In this document: positions 1 through 12,653 of the stretch, piece by piece
Numbering within the stretch: position 1 is the first letter of the stretch
Layout: the number at the start of each line of letters is the position of its first letter
Notes under the pieces: model-generated
Seen by the model: only the letters and a program-made list of their open reading frames with translations
Database searches by the model: none
What the model was told of the DNA's origin: nothing
Source of the DNA: Heterostelium album PN500
Lineage: Eukaryota; Evosea; Eumycetozoa; Acytosteliales; Acytosteliaceae
Direction: 5' to 3'
NCBI RefSeq assembly: GCF_000004825.1
Contig: NW_008805076.1
Coordinates: forward strand, 744,001 to 808,000
Length of the DNA stretch: 64,000 nucleotides
Translations under genes and position numbers: made by a program

Positions 1-3000
1 GATTGAAAACTATAGAAAGACTCGTGAAATACTGAATAATGCTAAGAAGCTACTGATGAAAGATCCTAGCTTGGTGGCAACCGACGAACTAAACAATAAC
101 ATTCAACAAATCGATATTAGATTGACACTTGCAACCATCGAGGAGAACACACTCACCAAGCGTCTCAATGAATTCGACTACACAGAGAGCGACTATATTT
201 CGCCGCCTTCTACACCCACAATTCCTGCACTCTCCAGTCTTTCATCCGCTAAAATACCAACTATAATAACATCCGCTTCAACATCAACATCAACAACAAA
301 TGAAACATCTACATCAACATCAAAAACAATCTCAGCATCAACAGCAACAACAAGTAAAACAATACCTTTAAGTTCTGCATCTACTTCTATACCTATTTCA
401 CCAAGAAAAGTACAAGTACAACAACAACAACAACAATCTACAGTATTGGAAGTACCAACAACATCTAAAGAAGTACTGGTAAATACACAACCAAATACTA
501 TTCCAGTTTCACCAAGAAAACCAACAACAACATCATCATCATCGACAACGACATCAACAACAGCTACACCATCGGTATCAACTAGAAAACCTTCAAATCC
601 TCCAATTATATTACCAACGGACACTACCTACAACTCTGAGAATCCAGAGTATATACCAGTGTCAAAGAGAGGTGAACAAATAACAAAGATGCTACAACAA
701 CAACACTATCAAAACGAAACAATTGTAATACCAAGAAAACAGAGTAAATCATCAAAGAGATATAGTAGAAAGGTATCAACAAGTTCAACAACAAATCCTG
801 TCAATAATAATAATAATAATAATAACAATAATAATAGTAATTATATTAGTAGTTCAATAAATAATAATAACAATAAAGATAGGACAAATAGCATTGACAA
901 GTCATCTTCGTCATCTTCATCATCTCTAACAGAATCGGTCAATAGTAATACTACACAAGATGAAAGCATTACAATTCAAGATAAAGTAGTAGTTAATCAA
1001 GTTAAGCAACAAGAGTTAGAGGATCAACAACAACAACAACCAGCATATGTTGATCAATCATCACAACACGCAGAACAAATAATATTATTAAAAGAAGAAG
1101 ATTTAGATGTTATAAAAGAAGAGGAAGAAGAAGAACAAGTTACTAATGTAGATGAAATTGAAGTAGAAGTAGAAGCAGAGGTAGAGATAAATAGCATTAA
1201 TAATAGCAGTAGTGATAATATTAATATTAATATTAATAACAACAATAACAACAATATTAATAATAATAATAGTAATAATAATAATAATAATATTTTATCA
1301 AGTTCAATTGCAGATTCTTTTATGTTAAAACAACAACAACTTGCCCGTACAGGATCGGATCTGACGATTTCACAAATCATTCAACCATTTGTATCATCTG
1401 ATCAAATCATTCCATCGTCATTACCTTCTAATATACTGATCTATGAGAATGCCAACCAAAAGATATCACAGAAACTTAAGATGGCAAAACAGATTCCTGT
1501 AAGAAAGACATCTGAAGCCAGAATCGGACATGCAAGAACAAATTCACTGCTAAACATACAGAGAAACAATAGTAATATATTTTCACAATCACTACCAAAT
1601 GCTTCATATATTGAAACTGGTAGTCATATAAATAATAATAATCATACATATAATAATAACAGCAATAACAGTAATTTTATAAATGGAAGTTCAAGTAGTA
1701 ATCTATCATTGTCAAATGGATCAATTGGTAATAGTAATAATAATATTAATAATAATACAAGTGGTGGAGGTCAAGGTGAGAGATTGGCAATTCTACAATC
1801 TCTTTTGAAAACAGAGGAACTTACAAACAATGCAGATCGTAAGGTTATGGATGAGATTAACAAGGTAACCAGACAAAAGTCAGAGGAACTCTATCAGTTG
1901 GTTTGGGAGGTGCGTAATCTCGATAAAGCAATTGCTACGGTCCTTAGTAATCAGGTGCCGATTGCCGATATCAATGTTGCATCGTCAAAGTACAACGACG
2001 ATGGTCACCACAATGGAAATGGTACGGGACACCGAGGTGTCGGTGGCAACAGTTCCAATACCGTGACGGAACTGTCGATCCAGTTGAAACATTCATTGGA
2101 GCGACTGCTGATTCTGGTGAGAAATGAACCTGCCATTCTCACAGAGACGTTGTGGCGTGCCGGTTACCTACGCGAAGACTCTGAGAAGCAGTCGCACCAC
2201 AACCTCTCACAGGCAATTGTGTTCTCGTTGTTTGGAAACTGCTTTACCGCTACCGATGAACGGCTACTGCTTCTACTGATCCGAAAGATTGCAGAGTTGG
2301 AATTCTCAAAGTTCTCGGACAAACGAAAGTTTGGCACACAGGAGCCCTTCTCCTTTACACTGCTATCGACTTACTTGAAATGTACATTTGGCAAGCCATA
2401 CGTCATCTCAGTACTCAAAGATCTGATAGTCTCGATCATCCAAGATCACAATATGAATTTAGAGAACGATCCTCAGAAGAAAGCGATGCTGGCAGAGATT
2501 GGTCTGGACGAAGAACCTCAGGTTGACCAGAATCTGTTGCTACAGCAATTCAGTGGTGAGTTTCTTCAGCGTGTAATTGCACTCTCCACTGGATTGCCAT
2601 ATGGATTGCGTTGGATTTCCAAAGTCATTATCGAGATGTATCGCGAGCATCTCAGATCTACGAGACCAGCCGACTTTGAAGAGACCGACTTTACACGTAT
2701 CAAAGATTCAGCGGTCGAGCGTGAATTGATGATTCATCTCATTTTCGAGAACTTTTTCATCCCAGCTCTACTTAGACCCGACCACTATGGTGTATTGCCA
2801 GGTTTGAACATCAGCCAAAAAACACGTCACAATCTGATCCAAATCGCCAAGATGGTATTGACTTTCCTCTCTACACCACAATCAATTCCACCGTGGCTAA
2901 ACGAAAGTATGAACCTCGAAGCTAGAATCAATGAGTATTTTAATGATTTATCAATGGTACAGGAACCTGAAACTTATTATAACAGTAAGTATTAAATTTT

Positions 3001-4694
3001 TGATTTGGATGTAATTGAAAATTGTTAACAATGATTTCTAAAATCTAATTATTATAAATTATTAGGACCGGTTTATGAAATGGAATTGGGTCAGAATTTA
3101 TTGGTTTCATCGACTGACTTGTTCCAGATATTAGAGTTGATCTATCACAATAAGCCTGAGTCAAAGGATGTATCAGAGACTGCCAGCTTGCAATTGGAGA
3201 TGGTTGAGATGATCAAGGATGTTCAACCTGCACATCACCTCCAGGATGGCATGAAGTTCTTGGTGATCAATGTAATTCCACGAAAGAAGGAGGGTAATGA
3301 ATATCGTTATTCTCAGCAAATAGGACAATCTGTCCGACTTGCCAAAGAGAATCTGATCCGTGCTCTGTGTGTTCTGAATTTCCTCTGTGGTTATACCTCT
3401 ACCTCGATATGCGAGTTGCTCCTACTCCAATGTGGACGTTCGCGTTCTCTCGAGCTCAATATCCTTGAGGCTCAGATCGAAGAGACAATTCGTAGTTTGT
3501 GGGCGTTGCCAGAGCACTACAAGCGAAACGACTATCAGTTGCTCATTGACTCGATGCTCGAAGACTACAACAAACGTGAGAAGAAGCGCAACATGGAACG
3601 CCAGATAAAGATGTTGTATCTCGATCAACTCCAACGACACACCTCACAGATCATCTCACAGAAGAATATCAATCTGGAGTTCCTTACCAACCAGAAATTC
3701 CGTCACTTTAGAGAGCGTACCTACGCCAGAATGCAAACAGAGTTTGTCAGTGAATTCATGTCACGTTTCTCTATTGACACTGGCTACTGCTCGTGCTCAC
3801 CCAACATCGATGACAACAACTCGAGTATCTGCGGAACTTGCAGTTTGAAATCAACTATGATTGGAACATTCTTGAAGCGATCGAAAGATGCAATGGAAAA
3901 GAGTGATTGGTGGAAAGGTTCCGATGAAGAGGAATTGGAAATTGCTCTACATACCATTGAAAGAAATTTAATGACTCAAATTTATAATTAGTAAGTATTT
4001 ATGTTTGAAAATGTTTATTCATTTGATTACTAATCAATATGAAAACAAAAAATAGTACTTTCAGTGTATCCAAAGAAGATGTTAAATTTACCAAACAACT
4101 AAAGTCGAAATCAGCTATCATCGATCATAGATCACTTTATATTCCAGATAAATATGCCAATCAGGCACCATGGGAACTTGCACAACAAGAAATTAGAAAA
4201 ATCAACCTTTATAAATCACCTTATGATAAACTGAAATGTATCATTGATACATGGAATATTATTTTTAGTAAGTATAAGCTATCATCAAGCTAACCATTAA
4301 TTTTGATTAAATATTAATATTTCTTTTTAATATCATATCAGATTATACAAAACCATTAGGAGAGTCTGGACCAGATGATTTCTTACCGATTATGGGTTTC
4401 GTAATTGTAAAGGCAAGACCAGAGAATCTACTCTCTAATATTCAATATATTTCTCTGTACACATTGAACATCGATCCAACAGCAGAGGTATGGTTTATGA
4501 ATCTAAAGTCATCGATCGAAGTTGTAAAAGAGATTATGAACGATGCACTCAACTACCACGGATGGACCAAAGGTATTCTTCAACCAACTACCGATAGAAT
4601 GGACGCAATGAAGAAGGAGCTCAAGAAGAAACAAAAGAGTAAACGATATCGTGCTTCAATTATTCGTTTGGAAACTTCTACCTCTTCACTCTAA
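1..4694 (+). CDS. RasGAP-VPS9 protein, GAPVD1/RME-6-like (5' end outside window)
   Basis: The reading frame is open from base 2, so the gene starts before the window; 1487 residues are visible. Exons are 1-2984, 3066-3990, about 4065-4267 and 4342-4694, all with GT-AG introns; the third exon could start at 4056 instead, which keeps frame. After an Asn/Ser/Gln-rich region comes a RasGAP domain (roughly bases 2050-2900, with FFIPALLRP where RasGAPs have their FLR..NPA block), then a helical RasGAP-C-like stretch in exon 2. Exons 3-4 encode a VPS9 domain (SPYDKLKCI, then DDFLPIMGFVIVKA and LLSNIQYI). RasGAP plus C-terminal VPS9 is the GAPVD1/RME-6 plan, which couples Ras inactivation to Rab5-type GEF activity on early endosomes. 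I do not see a clean arginine-finger FR.N motif, so GAP activity is uncertain. Confidence 0.82.
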
Positions 4695-4866
4695 CATTCA
4701 TATAATATTAAATAACTGAAAAAAAATAAATACAATTTAATAATGTGTAACACTGTAATTTAAAATATATGACCAAAAAGAGGATTATTAATCAGGATTT
4801 AAAATGGGGTGTAATTGTTAATTTGAACAAAGAGAATATATAAATATTTATTGTATTATTTTTTTA

Positions 4867-7800
4867 TTAAAGTTGATTGTCATAATATTGTTTAAGTTTA
4901 CCAGTTCTTCTTTTGTGATCTCTATTCTTCTTTTTCTTTTTGATAATATATATAATGGTTCCAACTACAAAAGCGATAAATATTGATCCAGTGACTGCTA
5001 CTACTGCAGCAATCATCCACGATTTACTCTTGTGTTCTGGATTATTGCATTCACCTGATGGATTAAGTAGCATTGTGAAATCAGGATCTATCTTGCAACT
5101 CTTGCAATGTGGAATCTTAATGGCTACGGTTGTAAACTCTGGGGATTCAGATGGTTTCAATTCATTTGATATTTGAATGACTCTACCATCAAATATACCA
5201 AGTGGTAAGAATCTGCCATAGAATGTTGTACCACCAAGGTTGACGCCAATATAATTAATACTATTCAAGTTATTTGGATCTTTTCCTGAAGAGATAGCTC
5301 CACTACATTTCTCTGTGGCCTCACTGTTGTCGTACTTTGTCAATACATTGATTACTAGATTGTTTAAGAGACTAGAGTATTGCCAATCATCGATTTCAAT
5401 GGATAGCTTTAAATTGTATGGAGAGTAGTAGTTTGACTGATTGGCAAATACAACAGTTCTTCCAACAGTAGAGTATTCTATGCTTGCTATAATATTTGTG
5501 GTAGAGTTGGTAATTGTATAGGTATATGTAGTCACACTGGTAATGGTATTCTCTGAAACCTTACTGTCCCATTTGTCTGTTGGAATCTCTTGAATTAAAT
5601 TACCCAATGGGTCAATTTCTTGAATACTATGAATATTAAAAGAAAATGACACGCCATTGTTCAATATGGCTGGGGAAGGCGATGTATCATTTGGAACAAA
5701 ATTTATATTTGTTTCAATCTTGTAATCACAGTAGTTACCATAATATTCATTTGTGCATTGACATCTACCAAATAAACATTGACCATTCCCATTACATAAA
5801 GAATCCTCTCCACAATCATTTAAAAACTCGACTAATTAAAAAACAAAAGATTTAGTAAGAATTTTAAATGGAATTACTGTTATTAATGCTTACCAACATT
5901 TAACTTTGTATAAACAGTATAAGAATTTGAGTATACCATTAGATCTAAAACAGTTGGTTGGTTTTCCAATGAGAGTTTTATATTACAAATTAACATATCG
6001 TCGGTAACCAGTATTTCTTCACATTGAGTATTATTCACCCAAGCCTGAGTTTTGAAATTATACTTTCCAAAGTTTGCTTTGATTGTGATATCACCACCTT
6101 CATATGTTATGTTTGACACTGATTTAATGACTAAATCTGTAATAGTTTAATGTATTAATTAATGATGTAGATTCTTAATTGATAGACAGATAGATACCTC
6201 GATATGAATAGAATCCTAAACTTTGAACTGTATCCGAAACATTCATTGAAACTGTGTTTTGTGGGTTATATCCATAAATGGTGCAATTTAACCAATTACT
6301 CGAAACAGTTATTCTTTCACACGGACGATTATCACCAGAAAGAATGAATGGACTATATTCGTTAAAATGACCACGAGTACATATTCTGGTATCTTTAGTT
6401 TCAAAATTATAGAATGCAAGCGAAATGTCAGTCCGTGCTGTTTTATGTAAAATAATTAAACGTCAATATTTAAATAAAATTAAAATGAATAATAAAGTTA
6501 ATAATCATGATTATTAAACTTACGTTGTTGGCCCCATATAACATCTGAACTAACATTGTATTTTCTTGAGAAAACAATTTTTTGTTTTCCTGATAGAGAA
6601 CTCACAAAATATCTAAACAATGTATTGGAGTAAATTAAAGAAAGATCTGATGACATACCTCCATCACCATAACCAAGATTTTTTCCTGAAATATAAAAGT
6701 TATAGATACTATCTAAAAAAAAAATAGTTGTAGAACATTCTAAAATTAATATTTTTAAACTTCAACTTACCAGTATAAAATACTTGGCTATCTAACGAAA
6801 CATCTTTTTTTTGATAATAGAAAATATTAATAATCTAATGTTGTATTGTTTGTTTATTATGTACATACTGCATTTAAAGTTATCAGGAGGAGGTTGAGTA
6901 TTCGTTGGTAAAAAGGTTTCCATTCTATCCCAATAGCAGTAAAAACAGTCAGGGACATAGTTTGATGTTAGTGTAGCAACTCTTATATTCAAATCAGTAA
7001 GGCAATAAGTGTCGTAAAGTTGAGCAGTAACCAAAGAGGTATTGGAATCGGTAACATAAAAAGTATAAGGAATGTTTTTGATATAATGAGGTAATACTCC
7101 AGTTACTCCTGTTTCGCTTAATATTCTAAAAATAAAATTAATTAATTCTACGTTAAAAATAATTTGTAAATTTAATAAAATACAATTCAAATCCCGGTGC
7201 GAACCAAGATTCTGGAGGGAAACTTTCAAAAGGTGTATTCTCAATTAATCTACAAGTTTATATTGTTAGTAATTCAAAAAAAAAAAAAACAATTTAATTT
7301 TTAAAAAACATACAATCTCTGAGTATAGTTCATATTGGTGAGGTTAAGATTAATACTATCTTTGATTTCTCTTTTTAAAAAATTAGTTATATATTAATAA
7401 ATTATATAAAGAAAATACATACAACACTAAATTTTCTGTACCAGAGAAATCTAAAGGATTTGAAAAATTGCATTGACTTATCTCTCTGGATAAATGTAAA
7501 TTATAAATTAGATTATTTTTCTTAAAAGAATTTTATAAGATAAAGATAACTTACGCGATTCTTAGACTATTTGCACTGATTAAACACAAATCAGATGTAA
7601 CTAGGCTCCTAGAAAATATAATTTGTAAATAAGAGAAGATTTAATATTGGACCAACAATTTTAAAATAAACTTACAAATTAGTAATTGTTGAATGATTTA
7701 ATGTCAAAGAGTGATTTATAGTGATTGTCCTAGAGAAAATTAATTAATTTAAATTTAATGTTATTTTACAAATTAATTTTACTTACAATTGAGTTAATTT

Positions 7801-8779
7801 TGGAAAGCCACCATCATTAATCATAATTGGTTGAGGAAAACCTGATGAGGTAGTTCCCATGATCTTCCTAATGAATAGTAATAATAATAATATTAGATCG
7901 AAAACAACAATAATGAAATAAATTGATATTTACAAGTTTGTTACATTAAAACCCTGATTTTCACCACCAAAAATTACAAGATTTCCTGAAGTATTTCCAA
8001 ATGACAACTCCAGGGTTTGGAAATTAAAAATGGTTTGGGCTACACTTCGTAACAAAGTAACATTTTTTCTATAAAAGTTTAAAAATAAATATTATAAAGA
8101 TTGACAAAGTAAAATTATATTTAATATCTTACAACTGTAAATTTTGATAAAGGTATCTAGGAAAAGGTTCATAAACATCAATTTTTTGATTTATCAACTG
8201 TAAATTTGTAATATTAATGTTTTCGGGTTGATCTAATAATCTAAGAATGTTGTATGAAATATCCTTAACATCTTGGTTGGGCGATAGCACAAGAGTTTTT
8301 AAATAACCAAATGAAAGTGCATCAATGAAAGGCGGACTGCCAGTATCATTAAATGGCATATCAGAATAATATCTTGAGGAAATCGAAATAATTTGTAATA
8401 AGAATTGATATTCTTGAAAGAAAGAATTAAATGATATGATATCTTACATTGTAGTAATATGTGAAACATTTTTTGATGGATCATCAACACACTCAATATA
8501 ATTTGATTGATACTGATCAATATTGTATGAACTACAGGTATATCCTTTCATATACAAGCTCATACCATATTGTTGAATCAACCAATTTAAAGAGTTTGCT
8601 AAAGTTTATTAAGAATAAAAATAAAGTTAATAATTTTATTAATAAAATTCAAAGAAAGACAAATACATACCCTCTGTTTTATCGATATCATACTCTGCAA
8701 ATACTACAATGTTAGAATTTGATGAGATATTATTAAGTACCACCGTAAATAGTAATAATAATAAATATTTTTTATTCAT
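4867..8779 (-). CDS. ComC-like surface protein: signal peptide, LRR-like, TIG, EGF, TM
   Basis: Sixteen exons, read downward: 8779-8671, 8598-8448, 8372-8133, 8068-7934, 7867-7787, 7729-7676, 7609-7555, 7481-7423, 7370-7314, 7249-7184, 7125-6869, 6803-6771, 6712-6524, 6437-6198, 6136-5894, 5831-4867. Together they give 977 residues in frame. The start MNKKYLLLLLFTVV is a signal peptide. Residues about 85-335 are LRR-like strands, most on their own exons. Residues about 430-655 look like IPT/TIG immunoglobulin-like folds. An EGF module with its cysteine pattern (CNGNGQCLFGRCQC) opens the last exon. A single membrane helix (SWMIAAVVAVTG onwards) is followed by a Lys/Arg-rich tail. This is the dictyostelid ComC/EGF-TIG family, which is large and largely uncharacterised; a role in cell-cell adhesion or signalling in development is inference. 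The exon 7/8 junction has alternative AG sites; I chose the one that keeps frame. Confidence 0.8.
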
Positions 8780-9564
8780 TATAATTATAATAATTTTTTT
8801 ATTTATGTTAATAATATATAATACTTTTTTGTATGTTATTTGAAATAAAAGTCTATCGTATGAAAGTTTAAGACTTGTTTGGTGCTTTCAAAACCCATTT
8901 CAATGGTGACAATGAATATTAACGTCGGTTGAACAGTGATGTTTTTTGTTGTTAAATTTCAGATCTAGAGAGAAAAGCACCGCAGAGTTGAGCGGTATTA
9001 TGCAAGTAAGATTATAAATTTCGCTGATTTGTAGTTACCCATCATACCCAAACAAAACATAACTATCGATGTGAAACAGCCAACTTTAGGAGTATTCAAG
9101 TAAAATTACATCACACGCCAGCTGCGAGTTCAATCCAACACTATCAAACTGTTTGATTAAATAAATGTTTCGCATTCGAGATCTTTAGTTCATTGGAGAT
9201 AGTAACCCATTAAATTTATATCAAACTTTTAATCGCAACAAATGGGAGAAAAAAAAAAAAGAAAAAGCTTTTGTCGATCTGAGAATTAAAAAATTCAAAG
9301 TAAATAATTTTTGATCAAAAATATAAAATAAATTAAATAGAAAAGAGAGGTTTTGTTTTTAAGTTTACATAATTTTTATTAAAAATGTAGTTGTAAAATT
9401 TGTAGGACAAATGTTTTCACAAGAGTACTCTTGTTTTAACTTTAGAATATTGCTAGGGATAAGATATAATGTAATATAAATTCAATAATAATATTGTATG
9501 ATTTGATATGTTATGTTATGTTATATTATGTTATGGTTATTTTTTTCTTTTTCTTTTCTTTTTT
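8780..9564. other. Intergenic, with a less AT-rich, foldable island
   Basis: Lies upstream of the ComC-like gene and downstream of the membrane protein gene. About 8880-9235 is clearly richer in G+C than the surrounding spacer. It contains an 8-bp perfect complement (GGTGCTTT at 8881-8888 with AAAGCACC at 8974-8981) and a hairpin ACCGC/GCGGT at 8979-8996. Only very short ORFs are present. It may be a noncoding RNA gene, an upstream control region or a gene relic. Bases 9250-9560 are plain AT-rich 3' flank. Confidence 0.3.
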
Positions 9565-10353
9565 TTAAGCAGGTACTACGTTTGAATCTCCACCAGCTGT
9601 TGTTCCTGATGCTTGTGATGATTTATCTTCTTCTTTGTTGGATTTGATGATAGCGGGTGGAGCATCTTTAGATTGACTTGATGTCTCTTCCTTCTTTGGA
9701 CCGTGTAATGCTTCCTCCTCTTCGTCTTGACGTCTTTGTAGTTTTCTCGAGGAAACGAAACTGAGAGTGGTGAACAAGATTTGAATCGCTGAAACACCGG
9801 TACTTGCTGCCAAACGAATAAGAACTGTCATCTTAATACTGGTATCGAATGCAATGATAATACCGGTGACACCAGCCAAAATAATAAATGAGATAACTCC
9901 AATAACAATCATAAGTTTCCACCATGACATCTATATATATTAGGTTAAGTTAGTTAGTTTGGTTATTTATTATTTCATTTTTACATTTATAGAAATTTAA
10001 CAACATACCATTGAATATAAGAAACAACATAAGAAGACTCTTCTTTGTTCCGAGCAAGTCGATCCTACCATCATAAGGTATGCTCTACTCAGGATTTCAA
10101 AACCAGTACCAATTAAATAGATCGCATGTAGACCTATGATGGCATTCCACCACACTTGACCAAGGATAGGTTTCTTCGTAACGACCATACCCTCTGATTT
10201 GTTATATATAATTACACCCAAACTACCAGCCAACATCAAAATAATTGATACTGTCCATAATGTTACTCTATATTATAATAGTTAAAATCAATACAACTTT
10301 TATTTTTAAAGATTTTTTAAAACATCTTACCTTAATTTTCCTACATATCCCAT
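9565..10353 (-). CDS. Four-helix membrane protein, unknown function
   Basis: Exons 10353-10331, 10267-10009 and 9930-9565 give 215 residues; both introns are GT-AG and keep frame. The protein starts MGYVGKLRVTLW and shows four hydrophobic helices: VTLWTVSIILMLAGSLGVI, WWNAIIGLHAIYLIGTGF, VFLCCFLYSM running into WWKLMIVIGVISFIILAGVTG, and VLIRLAASTGVSAIQILF. The C-terminal ~60 residues are a charged, Ser/Glu/Lys-rich cytosolic-type tail. There is no cleavable signal peptide and I see no catalytic motif. The small tetraspan layout recalls tetraspanin-like or Tmem proteins, but the tetraspanin CCG loop is absent, so I leave it as a dictyostelid membrane protein of unknown role. Confidence 0.75.
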
Positions 10354-12653
10354 TTTTTTTTAATCTATATTATATTCTATAATTATTATTAAAGTTGGAA
10401 AAAAAATCTTCTATATATAAATAATAACGATGAAATAAATATTGTTAGGAATGATGGTTTGATTGAAATAGTTTTATTGTTATAATATTATTCTGTGAAT
10501 GATAAAGATAAAAAAAGAATTCTTATTCTCCTTTAAAAAAATAAATAGGAGATTAATATAAACAAATTTTTATTTATTTGTTGATTGATTAAAATATGAA
10601 GATATTTTTGAGAAAGAGAAATGAAAAAGATAATGATTAAAATAATATATAAAGATAAAAATAAATATATTATTATATTAAAATAGATAAAAATAATACT
10701 TAATGATAAAAAATAATCATAATTAATAATCATAAATCAACGTCTATCAAATTGTTATCACTCACAACCAAATCAAAATTAAAAAAATTATATTTGATCA
10801 TAATATTGATTACCACTAAAATATACAAAATAATAGATCAAATGTATTCATAAAAAAAATAACACACAATTGACAATTATTTGTTTGTTTGTTTGTTTTT
10901 TTTAATGAAAAGAATAATAAAATGGAGATGTGGAAAATACAATCTTTAAAAAAAAAAAACAAATAAAAAAACAAACAAAACAAAAAATATGATTGAAAAG
11001 GCTGATTAATTATTGATGATTAATGAATAACTAAAGAAATATTTATAACAAATATATTATTTTATTTATCTACAACTATTCATCTTGATTAAATAATTTA
11101 TATTTACCTTTTAATTTGTTTTAATATAAATAAATAATACTATCGATGATTATTAAATTTATATTTTAATTTTTAAAACTGGATTGTGAATAAATATGAA
11201 ATACTATACAACAAAAAAAAAACAAAATAAAAAGAGATATCTTAATATTTTAAAGATAAATAAACTAATTATCAAATTATATAATTATTTGTTTTATTAT
11301 ATTTATATATTATTATTATTATATGTTTAATTTAATATTTTAAGGATAGTTAAAAAATATATATTTTGTTAAATTTATTTGATGCTAGTTGTGTTGTAGT
11401 GATTTATTTCTGTTTGATGGTGGTACGGATTTTGTGATGTTGTTGATTTATTATTGAAATATAAATAGAAGATGGACATATAGAATTAAAATAATTTGTG
11501 TCACCAAATCAATATTTATTGTAGTGGGGTTGATTCATTTTTTCATTTATTTTTATTGTCAAGTCAGTGAAAGTAGGGTGATTTCATGCTTAATATGTTG
11601 TTTAAAATTGTGTGAAACATTCTATATATATGTGTGTGTTTGTATCATTATATTATATATGGGTTTAAAAATTATAATGTCAGTTCACATATAATCCTCT
11701 TTTTGTTTTTTTTAAGGAGAAAATACATTATTTTAAAATATAAAACCCCCACCACCTTTTTTTTTTAATACACACATTTATTCTAACACTGTTTTCTCAA
11801 TGTAATATATTATTGTTTTTATTATATGATATAGTACTTATAAACAACACCATTGTTTAGTTGTTTTTAAATTAATATTTTTATAAAAGAAGGTTGTGAA
11901 TCAGATTGTTTGAAAAGAGATTGTTTTAAAAAACTAACAAAACAAAACAACAACAAACACACAAACAAATTAAATAAATTAAAATGATATTAATACCACA
12001 TATATACATATGTATGTGATAGGGTTTCGCTGTGTTCAAAGAAAATCAGTAATCAACACAAATGTTTACACAACTACTATAGTGACAACTAACCTTTAAT
12101 GAAAACAGTACACCTTTAACAACATCATACTTTAAACTTTTAAAATAACAATAGTCAGTATCGACTTTAATTAATAGAACACACTTCGTTATCATATTTG
12201 ATCATCTGCTAATAAAAGTAAAACAAAAGATTCACAATATTGATAATGACTATGATCACTTTTTAACTTGTTTTTATCTAGATTCGATTTGATTTTATTA
12301 TTTTATAAATAGGTATGATACGATTATTCGGTTCTATAATTGCCTCAATAAGTGATGTAAGATAAAACAATAAACATGAAAAAGAATATTGATTAATTAA
12401 TTATAATTGTACTCTTTTTATTTTCCTGAACTAAAAATTAAGATTTTAATTTGTGAAAAAAAAAGATGTTGGTTTTCGTTACCAACCAAATTAGTTGAAT
12501 TGAATTGTTTGTTGATTATAATAAATTATTATAATTTGTGAAGAAGTGTTTGTTTTTAGTTAATCAGTTTGGTTGATGGCGATTGATGATTGATGATTGA
12601 TGGTTGAAGTTAAAATCAAATTGAATGAAGTATCGCTGTTGATTTATGGATGG
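10354..12653. other. 2.3 kb AT-rich spacer
   Basis: Very AT-rich DNA between the 5' end of the membrane protein gene and the 3' end of the first B-box/Kelch gene. It contains poly(A/T) tracts and a C-rich motif (CCCCCACCACC near 11745) that on the other strand resembles the G-rich boxes of dictyostelid developmental promoters. Bases 12000-12350 are slightly richer in G+C. I see no ORF or RNA gene that I can support. Confidence 0.4.

Noticed and set aside
1054-1380. Minus-strand Leu/Ile-rich ORF of 108 codons
   Set aside because: It is the complement of the Asn/Gln/Glu repeats of the RasGAP-VPS9 gene, a shadow of low-complexity codons.
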